Of a stretch of DNA of 64,000 bases, positions 8,957 through 18,239 are shown piece after piece. Source of the DNA: Treponema sp. (GTDB lineage: Bacteria > Spirochaetota > Spirochaetia > Treponematales > Treponemataceae); contig JAFPUF010000019.1 in assembly GCA_017395545.1 (NCBI GenBank), positions 1-64,000 on the forward strand. Direction: 5' to 3'. The notes under the pieces are model-generated. The model saw only the letters and a list, made by a program, of their open reading frames with translations. It made no database searches and had not been told where the DNA came from. Position numbers and translations under genes: made by a program. How positions within the stretch are numbered: position 1 is the first letter of the stretch; each line of letters starts with the position of its first letter.

Positions 8957-10101
8957 GTTCCGAAACAAAGGACCCATTTTCCGTTGTATTCGCTGCTGTA
9001 AACATCCTGAATATAACTTTTCACCCAGCTCATTTCGTAGTAGAGACCTGCCCACAAATGCGAGGATTTTTTTCTCGTATTCGCAGGTTTTATGAGTTCT
9101 CCACCGTAGCGAAGTGTTATCGTGTGCTGTGAGTAACTTTCGACTTCAGTGTCTTCTATATTGATAGCACGAAGATCCAGGTGCTGATAAGTCATATTCG
9201 CTTTGATTCTGATATACCTGAAAAAATCAAGGGCAAGCGTCTGCCTTGCAATCGGATAAGAAAGAGAGCGGAAATCTACCGAGCTTTTCGGAGCTTTCTG
9301 AACCCCATATTCGCCGCTTACATGATAAGTCGTCTCAGACTCAGTGGTAAGATTTACAATATAAGCAGGTACGATAAATCCTTCGATTGTAGCAGAAATA
9401 TATTTGTGAATCGGAATATTCAGCGAATATCCGAATGCGGGCCCGATAATCGTATATTTCTGCTCGGCATTGTTGATTAAAAAACCTGAAACCGACTGGT
9501 CCGATGAATCATCAAGACCTATTTTCTCCCATACATCATCGTCTTCAGACAGGGAGAAAAAAGAACCAGAATCTGTTGTCGTAATGGAATAATTAAAATA
9601 AAGACCTATGTTGAACTGTGTGAAACGTTCTTTTGATTTTATGTCTCCGTCTCCGAAATAAAAAACCACCGGGAACGGCGTAAGTGAAACAGAGCGTACT
9701 TCCTGATTTGAAAGTTTGCCTGACGAATTCGTTGATATAAGATAGTGGTCGTATTCCAGCCGGAATCTCTGCGAAAAACTGTCCGACCAGTCATAATCGA
9801 CAGAACCGAAAACCATGCTTCCGTGACGGTGCGGCTCAGCCCCGAAATCAACCCTGAAAGGATATTTGTCGTAGAGAATGTCACGCAAGAAGTTTATCGC
9901 ATTAAAAGTGATTGATTTTTCGCCTGCTTCTGGAGTTTTTTCGGAGTCTATGCCTGTTCCGGCTTCCTCCGGCAGTGCGGTATCTTCCGGCAGTGCTGTA
10001 TCTTCCGGCAGGGCAGTCTCTTCTGAAAAAAGATTAAATGAGAAAAATAAAAGAACGGTCAGAAGAGAAAAAAATCTGCGGCTCCGGAAAATACCGTTCA
10101 T
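8953..10101 (-). CDS. Putative outer-membrane beta-barrel protein
   Basis: An N-terminal signal peptide (RSRRFFSLLTVLLFFSFNLF, then SEE) is followed by a short repeat LPEDTALPEDTALPEE and a Glu-rich linker. The remainder (from about residue 65) has alternating hydrophobic/polar segments rich in Tyr, Phe, Ser and Gly, as in bacterial beta-barrels, ending KWVLCFGT. I know no specific family. The ATG overlaps the stop of the dihydroorotase gene (TAATG at 10099-10103), so translation is probably coupled even though the two functions look unrelated. Confidence 0.65.
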   Translation of the reverse strand: MNGIFRSRRFFSLLTVLLFFSFNLFSEETALPEDTALPEDTALPEEAGTGIDSEKTPEAGEKSITFNAINFLRDILYDKYPFRVDFGAEPHRHGSMVFGSVDYDWSDSFSQRFRLEYDHYLISTNSSGKLSNQEVRSVSLTPFPVVFYFGDGDIKSKERFTQFNIGLYFNYSITTTDSGSFFSLSEDDDVWEKIGLDDSSDQSVSGFLINNAEQKYTIIGPAFGYSLNIPIHKYISATIEGFIVPAYIVNLTTESETTYHVSGEYGVQKAPKSSVDFRSLSYPIARQTLALDFFRYIRIKANMTYQHLDLRAINIEDTEVESYSQHTITLRYGGELIKPANTRKKSSHLWAGLYYEMSWVKSYIQDVYSSEYNGKWVLCFGT

Positions 10102-11528
10102 TAAAACACCTGCTTTCCGCCAAAGAATGTCGCGTGAACTTTGCCTGTGAGCCGTTTTCCTTCGAAAGGAGTTGATTTACCTTTGCTTCTGAAAGTTTCG
10201 CTGTTCACAATCCATTCTTCATCAGGATTTACGAGAACAAGGTCTGCATTATAGCCGGTTTTGATTCGTCCGGATTCGATTCTGAGGAGCCTTGCCGGAT
10301 TTTCACTCATCAGGCGTGAAAGTTTTGAAAGCGAGAACCCCTCTTTTTTTACGAGAATCGTGTTGCAGACAGCAAAAGCGGTCTCGATGCCGGAAAAGCC
10401 CGGACTTCCCTTCGCCTTGTCTTCCTGAGTATGAGGTGCGTGGTCGGTCGCGATTGCGTCCACAGTACCGTCCCGAAGAGCCTCGATAATAGAACGGCGG
10501 TCATCGTCGCTTCGGAGAGGCGGATTTACAAGAGCACGGATATTCGGCGCATCGGTTCCGACAAGCGCAAGATGATGCGGAGTAACCTCGACCGTGCATT
10601 CAAAGCCGTCGTTCGTGTTTCCAAGCGCGATATCTTCCTTTGCGCGCCTGACGGCATCCATGCTTGTTTTTGTAGAGCAGTGACAGATATGTACATGACA
10701 TCCTGCCATTTTTGCGATTTCGATATTTCTGATTGTGGCAGTGTCTTCTGCGAGCGCAAGAAGAGAATTCGCTTTCGTAAGGTTTCCGTCAATTTCGAAA
10801 TTAATTGCTTTGGGAACATTCGGAGTCTCAACGTTCACTTTTCCGGCAGGAATTCCGTAGTGAGCCATGAATCCGAGAGCCCGCTCACGATAAGGGCGAG
10901 CAGCCTGCGCAAGAGACGGGTCTTCACAATGGCAGCTGACGATAATATTTTTTTCGGCCGCTTTCTTCATTCCTTCGAGCATAACGGCACTTGATGCCAC
11001 ATCGCGTCCGTCTTCTGAAATCACAGGAAATTCATTTGCGGAAAGTTTAGAAATCTCGTTTGTGTCCGTTCCTTCAAAATTCTTCGTAACGCTTACAGTC
11101 TGAAAAACTCTCGCAAGATTTTTACTTTTTGCCTCGTCCATGATTTTTTTGGCGAGAGTTTTTTCTGAAACTACTGGATTTGTGTTCGGCATAAGGACTA
11201 CGGTTCCATAACCACCGGCAACGGCCGCCCGAAGTCCGGAATCAAGGTCTTCTTTTTGAGTCTGCCCCGGATAACGAAAATGGACATGCATATCCACGAA
11301 AGAAGGCATTAAAGTAAGCCCTTTTGCATCGTAAAACTGAGGCTGTGAATCTGAAGAAGAATCCGAAAGAAAAGCGGAAGCGTAGTGGAGCGCATTTTTA
11401 GCAGTTTTGCATTCTCCCAGAAGAACCGCACGGATTTTTCCGTCCTCAACGACAACCGCGCCCGGAGTATTGAGCTTGGAATCGACAAGAACGGCATTAT
11501 AAATTACAAGAATTGAAGAATCAGACAT
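10101..11528 (-). CDS. pyrC: Dihydroorotase (class I, metal-dependent amidohydrolase)
   Basis: Cyclises carbamoyl aspartate to dihydroorotate in pyrimidine synthesis. Seen: DMHVHFRYPG (residues 79-88, first metal histidines), conserved ED near SEDGRDVASS, later His residues in SCHCEDPSL and HICHCST, and the catalytic aspartate in IATDHAPHT. The 475-aa length exceeds the usual ~430, partly through a Ser-rich insertion at residues 50-62. An allantoinase or hydantoinase is a weaker alternative, since no purine-degradation genes are adjacent. The start is supported by TATAAT (complement of 11535-11540) ending 6 nt before the ATG, with no Shine-Dalgarno. Confidence 0.85.
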   Translation of the reverse strand: MSDSSILVIYNAVLVDSKLNTPGAVVVEDGKIRAVLLGECKTAKNALHYASAFLSDSSSDSQPQFYDAKGLTLMPSFVDMHVHFRYPGQTQKEDLDSGLRAAVAGGYGTVVLMPNTNPVVSEKTLAKKIMDEAKSKNLARVFQTVSVTKNFEGTDTNEISKLSANEFPVISEDGRDVASSAVMLEGMKKAAEKNIIVSCHCEDPSLAQAARPYRERALGFMAHYGIPAGKVNVETPNVPKAINFEIDGNLTKANSLLALAEDTATIRNIEIAKMAGCHVHICHCSTKTSMDAVRRAKEDIALGNTNDGFECTVEVTPHHLALVGTDAPNIRALVNPPLRSDDDRRSIIEALRDGTVDAIATDHAPHTQEDKAKGSPGFSGIETAFAVCNTILVKKEGFSLSKLSRLMSENPARLLRIESGRIKTGYNADLVLVNPDEEWIVNSETFRSKGKSTPFEGKRLTGKVHATFFGGKQVF

Positions 11529-11594
11529 AGCCGAATTATAGCACTAAAATCAAAGCTATGTCATCAGAAAACCACGCCACAACAGGAGGCTGTA

Positions 11595-12725
11595 CTATTC
11601 CCGGTTCCATTTACCCTTAGATGCAAAGTATCCCCAGAGTCCGACATTTTTCAGTGATGCGGAAGAACTTGATGTGTCAGTTGAGGCAAAAAGCGTTCCT
11701 GCAGTTTCCGAAAGCGAAGGATCGACCGCCAGAACCTGAAGAATTTCGTAATATGAAGAGAGGGTTGAGCTTGCGTTCGTTGAGAAGCTTGCGTTTCCGG
11801 AAGCCGGAATTCCTTCTGAAGACCATGTAGTGTGCACTATTCCGCCGTCAGTTCCGGCAAGAAGATAGTCACTCGTAACTGCGAGCGAAACAATCGTGTC
11901 ACAGTCGAGATCAACAGCCGTCCAGGTCGAACCGTCAGGAGTGTAGTAAACACAGTCACCGCTTGCGTAGTAGATGAAAGTTGCGTCAGAAGAAGACGTT
12001 TCGTTTGAAATCATCGCCTCAGAACTGCTGAAATAAGTGGTTGAGCCAAGTTTTGTGCAGCTGTTAACGCCTGTTGTCGGACTTGTTGAGTTGTCTGTAT
12101 CACCGGTTGTCATCGCGTTGTCATCAGAAAGGCTGGTTGTTCCGTTCAATTGCCAGACAGCCGTTCCGTATCTGAAATAAGCCTCACGGTTTTCATTTTT
12201 CGGGGCGTTTGTGCAGAAAAGATATGCCTCATAAGAAGAAGAATACGAAGTGCTCCAGATTTCAGTCCATGAAGAACCATCATAGCAGAAAAGAGAGCGG
12301 GTAGTCGCCGTATTGTATCCGTCGTCGTCATCTTCAAAGACAATGGACAGGGCATAAAGATATGTAGAATCAGAACCAAGGGCGTAAACTTTTCCAGAAG
12401 GCTTTGTGAATGTATTCCAGTCGAGTTTCTGATAAGCGGCAGATTCTTCAAAAGTTGAAACATCATTACCGTCTGTATCTTTGTCAATGGAAGCAACTCT
12501 GTTATAAATCTTTCCGTTTTCAACAAAAATATTTTCTACGCCGTCAAGCTGATAGCGCACAATCGAGTTGATGGTTCCGTAAATCTTAGCTTCGTCGAGG
12601 GCAACCTCATTACGGATTGATTTAAAAATTCCTTCGTCTTCATCAAAACCACACGAAAGGAATACAGAAGTCAAAATCGTTAACAGAATTAAAGAAAATC
12701 GTTTTTTTGTGATATTTTTTTTCAT
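11595..12725 (-). CDS. Lipoprotein with predicted beta-propeller fold
   Basis: The 376-aa protein has a signal peptide with lipobox VFLSC (Cys at about residue 25). The mature part shows repeated short strands and BNR/sialidase-like motifs such as YTPDGSTWTAVD and LLAGTDGGIVHTTW, which suggest a propeller of extracytoplasmic location; function is unknown. AAAGGA lies 9 nt before the ATG. It follows the gene for a small outer-membrane protein by 47 bp on the same strand, so the two probably form an envelope operon. Confidence 0.7.
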   Translation of the reverse strand: MKKNITKKRFSLILLTILTSVFLSCGFDEDEGIFKSIRNEVALDEAKIYGTINSIVRYQLDGVENIFVENGKIYNRVASIDKDTDGNDVSTFEESAAYQKLDWNTFTKPSGKVYALGSDSTYLYALSIVFEDDDDGYNTATTRSLFCYDGSSWTEIWSTSYSSSYEAYLFCTNAPKNENREAYFRYGTAVWQLNGTTSLSDDNAMTTGDTDNSTSPTTGVNSCTKLGSTTYFSSSEAMISNETSSSDATFIYYASGDCVYYTPDGSTWTAVDLDCDTIVSLAVTSDYLLAGTDGGIVHTTWSSEGIPASGNASFSTNASSTLSSYYEILQVLAVDPSLSETAGTLFASTDTSSSSASLKNVGLWGYFASKGKWNRE

Positions 12726-12772
12726 TATAAAAATCCTTTTTTAAGGTTCTTTTTTTCTCTCAGAATTATGAC

Positions 12773-13432
12773 CTAGAAGTGATAGCGTGCGACAAGCGCA
12801 AAAGAAGCGAAAAGCCCGTAATCATTTACATCTGAATTATTAAACCACTGTGGCATGTACATATAGTCTCCCTCGGCACCGAAAGACCAGCTCGGAGTTG
12901 CCCTGTAGAAAACGCCTGCCTGACCTTTTAAAATCAGACCCGGGAAATATGTACGGCTGAGATAATTCTCCATTGCAGCGCCAACTCCCAGTGTAATCGG
13001 GAACTCAAAGTGTTTGAATGTCGGCTGAATAGTCGTATTCAGAACAAACGGAATGTAAGTGAAGATATTTTCACCAATCGTCGGGTGATATCCGAAATAA
13101 ACGTCGATTCCGCAAGCCCACCAGCTTGTGATGAACCTGTGATAGCCGAGAGAACCTGCTCCACCTATTGAGAGCTGACCGTCCCTGTACAGCGGGAATG
13201 AACCGCCGAAATTAAGCGGAAATGTAGCCATAAGGGAGATTCTGATGAACTGGTCGCCAGGCTCATTCAAATTTGACGGAGACTTTATTGCGACATCATC
13301 ACCTTCTTCTTCGGGTTTTTCCTGATCAATATCATTGTTAATATCAATATCACCGGTTCCGGAATTTTCCTCTGCAAAAGCAAACGGACTGATTAAAAGG
13401 AGCGCGCAGAAAAGCGCAGATAAACGTTTCAT
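12773..13432 (-). CDS. Small outer-membrane beta-barrel protein
   Basis: 219 aa with a signal peptide cleaved after FAFA, an acidic linker (EKPEEEGDD), then about 150 residues of alternating aromatic/glycine strands ending in ARYHF. A terminal phenylalanine is the usual signature for BAM-dependent barrel insertion. Size and position divergent from folD recall the eight-stranded OmpW/OmpX-like proteins reported in treponemes, but I could not check homology. A GAGGA site precedes the ATG by 6 nt. The following lipoprotein gene is 47 bp downstream. Confidence 0.7.
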   Translation of the reverse strand: MKRLSALFCALLLISPFAFAEENSGTGDIDINNDIDQEKPEEEGDDVAIKSPSNLNEPGDQFIRISLMATFPLNFGGSFPLYRDGQLSIGGAGSLGYHRFITSWWACGIDVYFGYHPTIGENIFTYIPFVLNTTIQPTFKHFEFPITLGVGAAMENYLSRTYFPGLILKGQAGVFYRATPSWSFGAEGDYMYMPQWFNNSDVNDYGLFASFALVARYHF

Positions 13433-13531
13433 AAATCCTCATTATTAAAAGAATGGATAGTAATTCTAATGAAAATACTGTATATTTTCAATTCAATAAA
13501 TTAAAAATAAAAGAAACGAAGAGGTTACAAA

Positions 13532-14407
13532 ATGAGCGCACAGATTATCGATGGAAAGCAGATTGCACTTGATGTTCGGGCAGGAGTTGCAGAAAAAGTT
13601 TCTGCCCTTAAAGAAAAGGGAATCACTCCCTGCCTGGCAGTCATCCTTGTCGGCGAAAATCCTGCAAGCGTAAGCTATGTCACAGGAAAACGCAAGGCAC
13701 TCGCCGAAGCCGGAATGGCAGACAAAAGCGTAGAGCTTCCGGAGAACACAAGCGAAGAAGACCTGCTCCGCCTTATTGACGAGCTCAACCGCGACCCGAC
13801 CGTTCACGGAATTCTCGTTCAGCTTCCTCTTCCAAAACATATCAACGAAGACAAAATCATCATGGCAATTTCGCCAGAAAAAGATGTAGACGGTTTCCAC
13901 CCGGTCAATGTCGGAAATCTCGTAATCGGCAAAAAAGCGTTCTTGCCTTGCACCCCGCACGGAATCATCGTTCTTCTTGAGCGCATGGGAATCGAAACAA
14001 GCGGAAAGCACGCCGTCGTAATCGGACGAAGCAACATCGTCGGAAAGCCAGTCTCACTTCTTCTCGCACGCAAAGAAACAAACTGCACGGTCACAATCTG
14101 CCACACAGGCACAAAAAACATGGCAGAAATCACCCGACAGGCAGACATCTTGATTGCAGCGAGCGGCCATCCTCACACAGTTACCGCTGATATGGTAAAA
14201 GACGGTGCCGTCGTAATCGATGTAGGCGTTAACCGCATTCCTGACGCAAGCAAAAAATCAGGCTTCCGTCTTATCGGCGACTGCGACTTCGACGACCTCA
14301 AGGAAAAAGCAAGCTTCATCACACCAGTTCCGGGCGGAGTTGGTCCAATGACAATCGCAATGCTCATGTATAACACGCTTGAGGCGGCTGAAAATACTGC
14401 GAAATAA
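13532..14407 (+). CDS. folD: Bifunctional methylenetetrahydrofolate dehydrogenase / cyclohydrolase
   Basis: Interconverts 5,10-methylene- and 10-formyl-tetrahydrofolate, supplying one-carbon units for purines and formyl-Met-tRNA. Signature motifs: [15 protein letters not shown] with the catalytic Tyr/Lys pair near residues 50-56, [12 protein letters not shown], the NADP-binding [17 protein letters not shown], and C-terminal [14 protein letters not shown]. At 291 aa it is full length. GAGG lies 9 nt upstream of the ATG. It is divergent from the small barrel gene and probably monocistronic. Confidence 0.96.
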   Translation: MSAQIIDGKQIALDVRAGVAEKVSALKEKGITPCLAVILVGENPASVSYVTGKRKALAEAGMADKSVELPENTSEEDLLRLIDELNRDPTVHGILVQLPLPKHINEDKIIMAISPEKDVDGFHPVNVGNLVIGKKAFLPCTPHGIIVLLERMGIETSGKHAVVIGRSNIVGKPVSLLLARKETNCTVTICHTGTKNMAEITRQADILIAASGHPHTVTADMVKDGAVVIDVGVNRIPDASKKSGFRLIGDCDFDDLKEKASFITPVPGGVGPMTIAMLMYNTLEAAENTAK

Positions 14408-14489
14408 AAACAGCAGAGGGGGAGTTTTTCACACTGACCAGAAAACAAACCTCACATTACGGGATTGACTGCCGATAATAAGGATTACG

Positions 14490-16259
14490 ATGAAAGATAG
14501 GGATTACAAAGAGGTTCTTGAGAAAATATCAACTCCGGTAGTAGTGATTATTTCTAAAGATGAGAATTCTCAGAAAAAAGCAAAAAAAGAAGACAATTTC
14601 CGTGAGAATTTTTACATTCATTTCATGAATAAAAGTTTTGAGGAGACCTACGGACACCTGATTAAGGTAGGATACTCATCAGAGCAGTGTGTTGAAGTTC
14701 TGTCAAAAGATGTTGAATGGTATAAAATGGCAGAAAACTGCTTCGAAACCGGAGAACGCCAGCAGACAACCTTCTATTCCACAAACGCAAACGCCTGGCT
14801 CCGGGTTCACATGAACTCAACCCAAAGCGGTTTTATCATCATTGCAGTCGTAAATGTAGACAACGACAAAGAACGTGAGCAGCAGCTTCTCCGCCAGAAC
14901 CTCAGGCTTGCGGCGCTCACTGACGAACTCTCAAATTCCCGTGAAGAACTCAAAAAACGCCTCGAGAACATAACTTTTCTGAACGAGCAGCTCGAATTCC
15001 ACGCATACCACGACTCAATGACAGGTCTTTACAACAGGCAGAAATTCAAGATGGATTTTGACAACTGGTACAAATCTATCAGGGAGACAGACATAAAATT
15101 CGGACTCATTCTGCTTGACCTTGACGACATGAAGCTTATCAATGACGCACAGGGGCACAGCGAGGGAGACGCAGTCATCTGCCACACGGCCGACATTTTA
15201 AAGCGTTTCAAAAGCGAGAATATGAGAGTCTACCGCTACGGAGGAGACGAATTCATCGTAATGATGAGGGGAATCAACTCCCAGGACACAATCCTTAACG
15301 CCGGAGACATGCTTCTCGAAGTTATGAACGACGAAGGCATCGAATTTTCAGGCGGAATCGCAATCTGCCCTGACGACGGAGACAATTCCGACGACATCCT
15401 CAAATACGCTGACATGGCGATGTACGAGGCAAAACGAAAAGGAAAGAATGATCTCTGCTTCTTCAAGTCAATCATGCGCGAAAGGTTCATGGAGAAAGTC
15501 GCGATCCAGTCAAAACTCGGCCGGGCCGTCACAGACGAACTTTTCCAGCTTTATTACCAGCCTCAGTTCGATGTCGCGACAAACAAGCTCAGGGGCTTCG
15601 AGGCTCTTCTGCGCTGGTACGATGAAGAAACGGGCTGGATTAATCCTGAACAGTTCATTCCGATTGCAGAAGAAACAAAAATGGTAATTCCTCTCGGCGA
15701 GTGGATTCTTGAAACAGCGATAGTAACCCTCAAAGAATGGATAGACCGCTACAAATTCAACGGAATCATGAGCGTAAACGTAAGTCCGGTACAGCTCAAA
15801 AAGCCCACATTCATCTTTGACCTGGCAGACCTTATCAAAAAATACAAGGTACCTACAAAAAATCTCGAGATTGAAATTACGGAAGGCGTCTTCATCGACA
15901 ACAAGACCGAAGCGATTATGATTCTCAGGCAGATTCGCGAAATGGGAATCGGTCTTTCCCTTGACGACTTCGGAACAGGATACTCAAGTTTGAGTTACCT
16001 TCAGCTGCTCCCGATTACGACACTCAAAATCGACAAGTCTTTCATCGCAAACATCACCGACAAGGACGGGGTTGAGGCAAACATCACGGACTCAATCATC
16101 TCGATGGTCACAAAAATGGGGCTCGACACAATCGCAGAAGGAGTCGAAAGAAACGAGCAGCTCGATATTCTGAAAGAAATTAACTGTAAGAATATCCAGG
16201 GCTTCTTAAAAGGCAAGCCGATGCCGAAAGAAAAATGCGAAGAACTCTTCAAAAACTGA
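14490..16259 (+). CDS. Cyclic-di-GMP protein with PAS-like, GGDEF and EAL domains
   Basis: A soluble 589-aa signalling protein. Residues 1-140 look like a PAS-type sensor (no membrane segment), followed by a short coiled coil (LTDELSNSREELKKRLE). The GGDEF domain has RYGGDEF at about residue 250; no RxxD inhibitory site is seen five residues before it. The EAL domain has FEALLRW, SVNVSPVQL, EIEITEGVF, DDFGTGYSS, LKIDKSF and EGVE, so the phosphodiesterase site looks complete. It may therefore both make and degrade c-di-GMP, or use GGDEF as a GTP sensor. AAGGA lies 6 nt upstream of the ATG. Confidence 0.93.
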   Translation: MKDRDYKEVLEKISTPVVVIISKDENSQKKAKKEDNFRENFYIHFMNKSFEETYGHLIKVGYSSEQCVEVLSKDVEWYKMAENCFETGERQQTTFYSTNANAWLRVHMNSTQSGFIIIAVVNVDNDKEREQQLLRQNLRLAALTDELSNSREELKKRLENITFLNEQLEFHAYHDSMTGLYNRQKFKMDFDNWYKSIRETDIKFGLILLDLDDMKLINDAQGHSEGDAVICHTADILKRFKSENMRVYRYGGDEFIVMMRGINSQDTILNAGDMLLEVMNDEGIEFSGGIAICPDDGDNSDDILKYADMAMYEAKRKGKNDLCFFKSIMRERFMEKVAIQSKLGRAVTDELFQLYYQPQFDVATNKLRGFEALLRWYDEETGWINPEQFIPIAEETKMVIPLGEWILETAIVTLKEWIDRYKFNGIMSVNVSPVQLKKPTFIFDLADLIKKYKVPTKNLEIEITEGVFIDNKTEAIMILRQIREMGIGLSLDDFGTGYSSLSYLQLLPITTLKIDKSFIANITDKDGVEANITDSIISMVTKMGLDTIAEGVERNEQLDILKEINCKNIQGFLKGKPMPKEKCEELFKN

Positions 16260-16331
16260 TGCCTTAAAAGAATTCACAGCAAAAATTCTCACTGACTGAC
16301 ATTTTTTGTGTAGTCTGATATACTTTTCGCA

Positions 16332-17078
16332 ATGAAAATCACACCAGACTACACAGTAATTTATAATGATGATGACATTGTCGTCCTCAACAAACGAAGC
16401 GGCCTTTTAATTGCCGCCGACAGATACGATGAAGAAGCAACCCGCCTTGACATCGAAGCCGAAAAAGAATTCGGAAAACTTTTCGCAGTCCACAGAATCG
16501 ACAAAGACACCTCAGGCTGCGTCATCTATGCAAAAAATCCTGAAGCACACAGAAATCTCTCAATGCAGTTTGAAAACCGTGAAGTCACAAAGATTTACCA
16601 CGCACTCGTACTCGGTCATCCGATGTGGGAAACAAAAAAGGTAGATTCAAAGCTTCTTGTTGACGGAGATGCACGACACCGCACGGTTTTAAATCAGAAA
16701 TACGGAAAAGCGGCTGTAACCGATTTCAGAAATTTAGGAAACTGCGGGCCTTATTCATGGATCGAAGCAAAGCCGCACACAGGCCGGACACACCAGATTC
16801 GCGTTCACCTTCAGTCCCTGGGAATCTCGATTGTCTGCGATCCGCTTTACTCAGGAAACCAGCATCCGGTTCTTCTCTCCGAAATCAAAAAACGCTGGAA
16901 CGGCGATGAAAAACAGGAAAGACCTCTTCTGAGCCGTCTTGCCCTGCACGCCTACAAACTGACGCTCAAACACCCGAAATCAGGCGAAGAAATGACCTTT
17001 ACGGCCCCCTACCCCAAGGACATGGAAGCGACACGAAAACAGCTGAGTTCCATTTTTGGGGTGGACCCGCTCTCTTGA
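16332..17078 (+). CDS. RluA-family RNA pseudouridine synthase
   Basis: The catalytic motif HRIDKDTSG (Asp57) and the family motif RTHQIRVHL are both present; 248 aa with no N-terminal S4 domain, the size class of RluA/RluC-type single-domain enzymes that modify rRNA or tRNA uridines. The exact target base is not assignable. TATACT (16319-16324) ends 7 nt before the ATG and no Shine-Dalgarno is seen, so the message is probably leaderless. The stop codon overlaps the -35 box of the downstream SRP RNA gene. Confidence 0.9.
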   Translation: MKITPDYTVIYNDDDIVVLNKRSGLLIAADRYDEEATRLDIEAEKEFGKLFAVHRIDKDTSGCVIYAKNPEAHRNLSMQFENREVTKIYHALVLGHPMWETKKVDSKLLVDGDARHRTVLNQKYGKAAVTDFRNLGNCGPYSWIEAKPHTGRTHQIRVHLQSLGISIVCDPLYSGNQHPVLLSEIKKRWNGDEKQERPLLSRLALHAYKLTLKHPKSGEEMTFTAPYPKDMEATRKQLSSIFGVDPLS

Positions 17079-17103
17079 TTTTTGTGATTATTTATGATAG
17101 ATT
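17075..17103 (+). promoter_or_regulatory. Promoter of the SRP RNA gene
   Basis: TTGATT (17075-17080) and TAGATT (17098-17103) are spaced 17 bp and place the start near 17110-17113, where the SRP RNA helix begins. The -35 box overlaps the stop codon (17076-17078) of the pseudouridine synthase gene. Confidence 0.65.
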
Positions 17104-17112
17104 CTTTGCATT

Positions 17113-17212
17113 GGTCAGGAGCCAGCAAATTCTTTCTTCAAAACCGTGTCAGGGCGGAAGCAGCAGCACTATGAGGTTAAGAGTTGTGCATGGTCACCCT
17201 GACCTTTTTTTT
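17113..17212 (+). ncRNA. ffs: Signal recognition particle RNA (4.5S type)
   Basis: The RNA begins GGTCAGG, which pairs with CCTGACC near its 3' end (to 17204). The apical domain has the SRP signature GTGTCAGGGCGGAAGCAGC with a GGAA tetraloop and the asymmetric AGCAGCAC strand, closed by AACC/GGTT. A T8 tract (17205-17212) acts as terminator. It is the short bacterial form without an Alu domain and binds Ffh for co-translational targeting. Confidence 0.93.
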
Positions 17213-17222
17213 GCCCGGCTGA

Positions 17223-18005
17223 TTACCAGTCTGACAGACTTTCACGCTTTTCCAGATACTTTAATTTTTCCTGGCGGAAATTAGCGTCCATATCCCGGCT
17301 GAAAAAATCGATTCCAGTATCGTCTTCAAGCTGATAAATATTGTAAGCGAATTCTTCAAGGTCACAGTTACGCTCATAATCCGTAGGAATTCTGTTAGCA
17401 AAGCGGTAGCACTTGCAGACCGTGTGACCGTCTTCGTTATAGACTGCAATTCTGTAAAAATGTGTCGGTACCGCAACTTTATTATTCAGGATCCATTTGA
17501 TTTTTAACGGATTTTTATCAAAAACCGGGCCTGAAAAAATGTAGATGGTTCCATTCTTCTGAGCTGCCTCTTCAAAAGACTCCGTAATTCTATCCCAGAC
17601 ATATTCATGCAGCTGCCGGCTCATAAAAACAATGTTTGAAGTTAAGAATGTTGATTCCATTGCTTCTGAATCGTAGCGGGCATGCTCCTTAGGGAACAGC
17701 TGTACAGGCTCAAGATTTGTGCCGGCATTTCTGACATCCTTTGCAAAAAGCTTGTAGTTTTTCACCCTGCTGTCAGATTTCCATTCCTCTTTTGTGACCG
17801 CTGTTCCATGGGCCATTCCAAGCATAAATTTGTAAAGTGACCAGGAAGGAATTCCATAATTACCCGTAAAACCAAGGGTATACGCAGAATTTTCGATGAG
17901 ATATGTTTTTTTACCCTCTGTAACAGGATTTGTAATATCAAGATTCTGAGCGGAAAGACGGCCTAATAAAAAAGCCAGACAACAAATAATTACTGATTTT
18001 TTCAT
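17223..18005 (-). CDS. Exported DNA/RNA non-specific endonuclease-like protein, catalytic site possibly degenerate
   Basis: The 260-aa protein has a signal peptide (cleavage near GRLSA-Q). Similarity to the NUC (Serratia nuclease) family rests on the early IPSWSLYKF segment, the central TFLTSNIVFMSRQLHEYVW block and the IYIFSGPVF strand. The family's DRGH active-site motif should lie just before; here it reads LFPKEHARYD, keeping a histidine but not D-R-G, and the usual N in the Q-x4-N metal motif is replaced. It may be inactive or diverged. TAAAAT ends 8 nt before the ATG (complement of 18014-18019). It lies directly after the SRP RNA, convergent. Confidence 0.65.
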   Translation of the reverse strand: MKKSVIICCLAFLLGRLSAQNLDITNPVTEGKKTYLIENSAYTLGFTGNYGIPSWSLYKFMLGMAHGTAVTKEEWKSDSRVKNYKLFAKDVRNAGTNLEPVQLFPKEHARYDSEAMESTFLTSNIVFMSRQLHEYVWDRITESFEEAAQKNGTIYIFSGPVFDKNPLKIKWILNNKVAVPTHFYRIAVYNEDGHTVCKCYRFANRIPTDYERNCDLEEFAYNIYQLEDDTGIDFFSRDMDANFRQEKLKYLEKRESLSDW

Positions 18006-18092
18006 ATATCTGGATTTTACAGCGATTCTTCTTTTTTTTAAAGTGATTTAAATAAAAATTAAAAGTTTTTTTGTGAAAAGAATAACTTTAAA

Positions 18093-18121
18093 ATAAAAAA
18101 AGGTCAGTTCTCACTGACCTT
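18093..18121 (-). terminator. Terminator of the tRNA operon
   Basis: On the minus strand AAGGTCAGT pairs perfectly with ACTGACCTT around GAGA and is followed by a T7 run (A-run at 18093-18099). It begins 6 nt past the 3' end of tRNA-Arg. Confidence 0.9.
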
Positions 18122-18127
18122 AAATCG

Positions 18128-18202
18128 TGAGACTGACACGATTCGAACGTGCGACCTCCACCTCCGCAGGGTGGCGCTCTAATCCAACTGAGCTACAATC
18201 TC
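18128..18202 (-). tRNA. tRNA-Arg, anticodon GCG
   Basis: A full cloverleaf: acceptor GAGATTG/CAGTCTC, D-arm GCTC...GAGC, anticodon stem CCACC/GGTGG with loop CTGCGGA, variable AGGTC, T-arm around TTCGAAT, discriminator A, no encoded CCA. The anticodon reads GCG (Arg CGC/CGU). Most bacteria use ACG modified to ICG for this box, so G34 is notable. Last gene of a three-tRNA operon. Confidence 0.9.
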
Positions 18203-18239
18203 AGAAATGAACAACACTTTGGAAGAGTGGTGTTTCTTA

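Noticed and set aside
10431-10994. 187-codon plus-strand frame
   Set aside because: Antisense to dihydroorotase active-site sequence, no promoter or Shine-Dalgarno.
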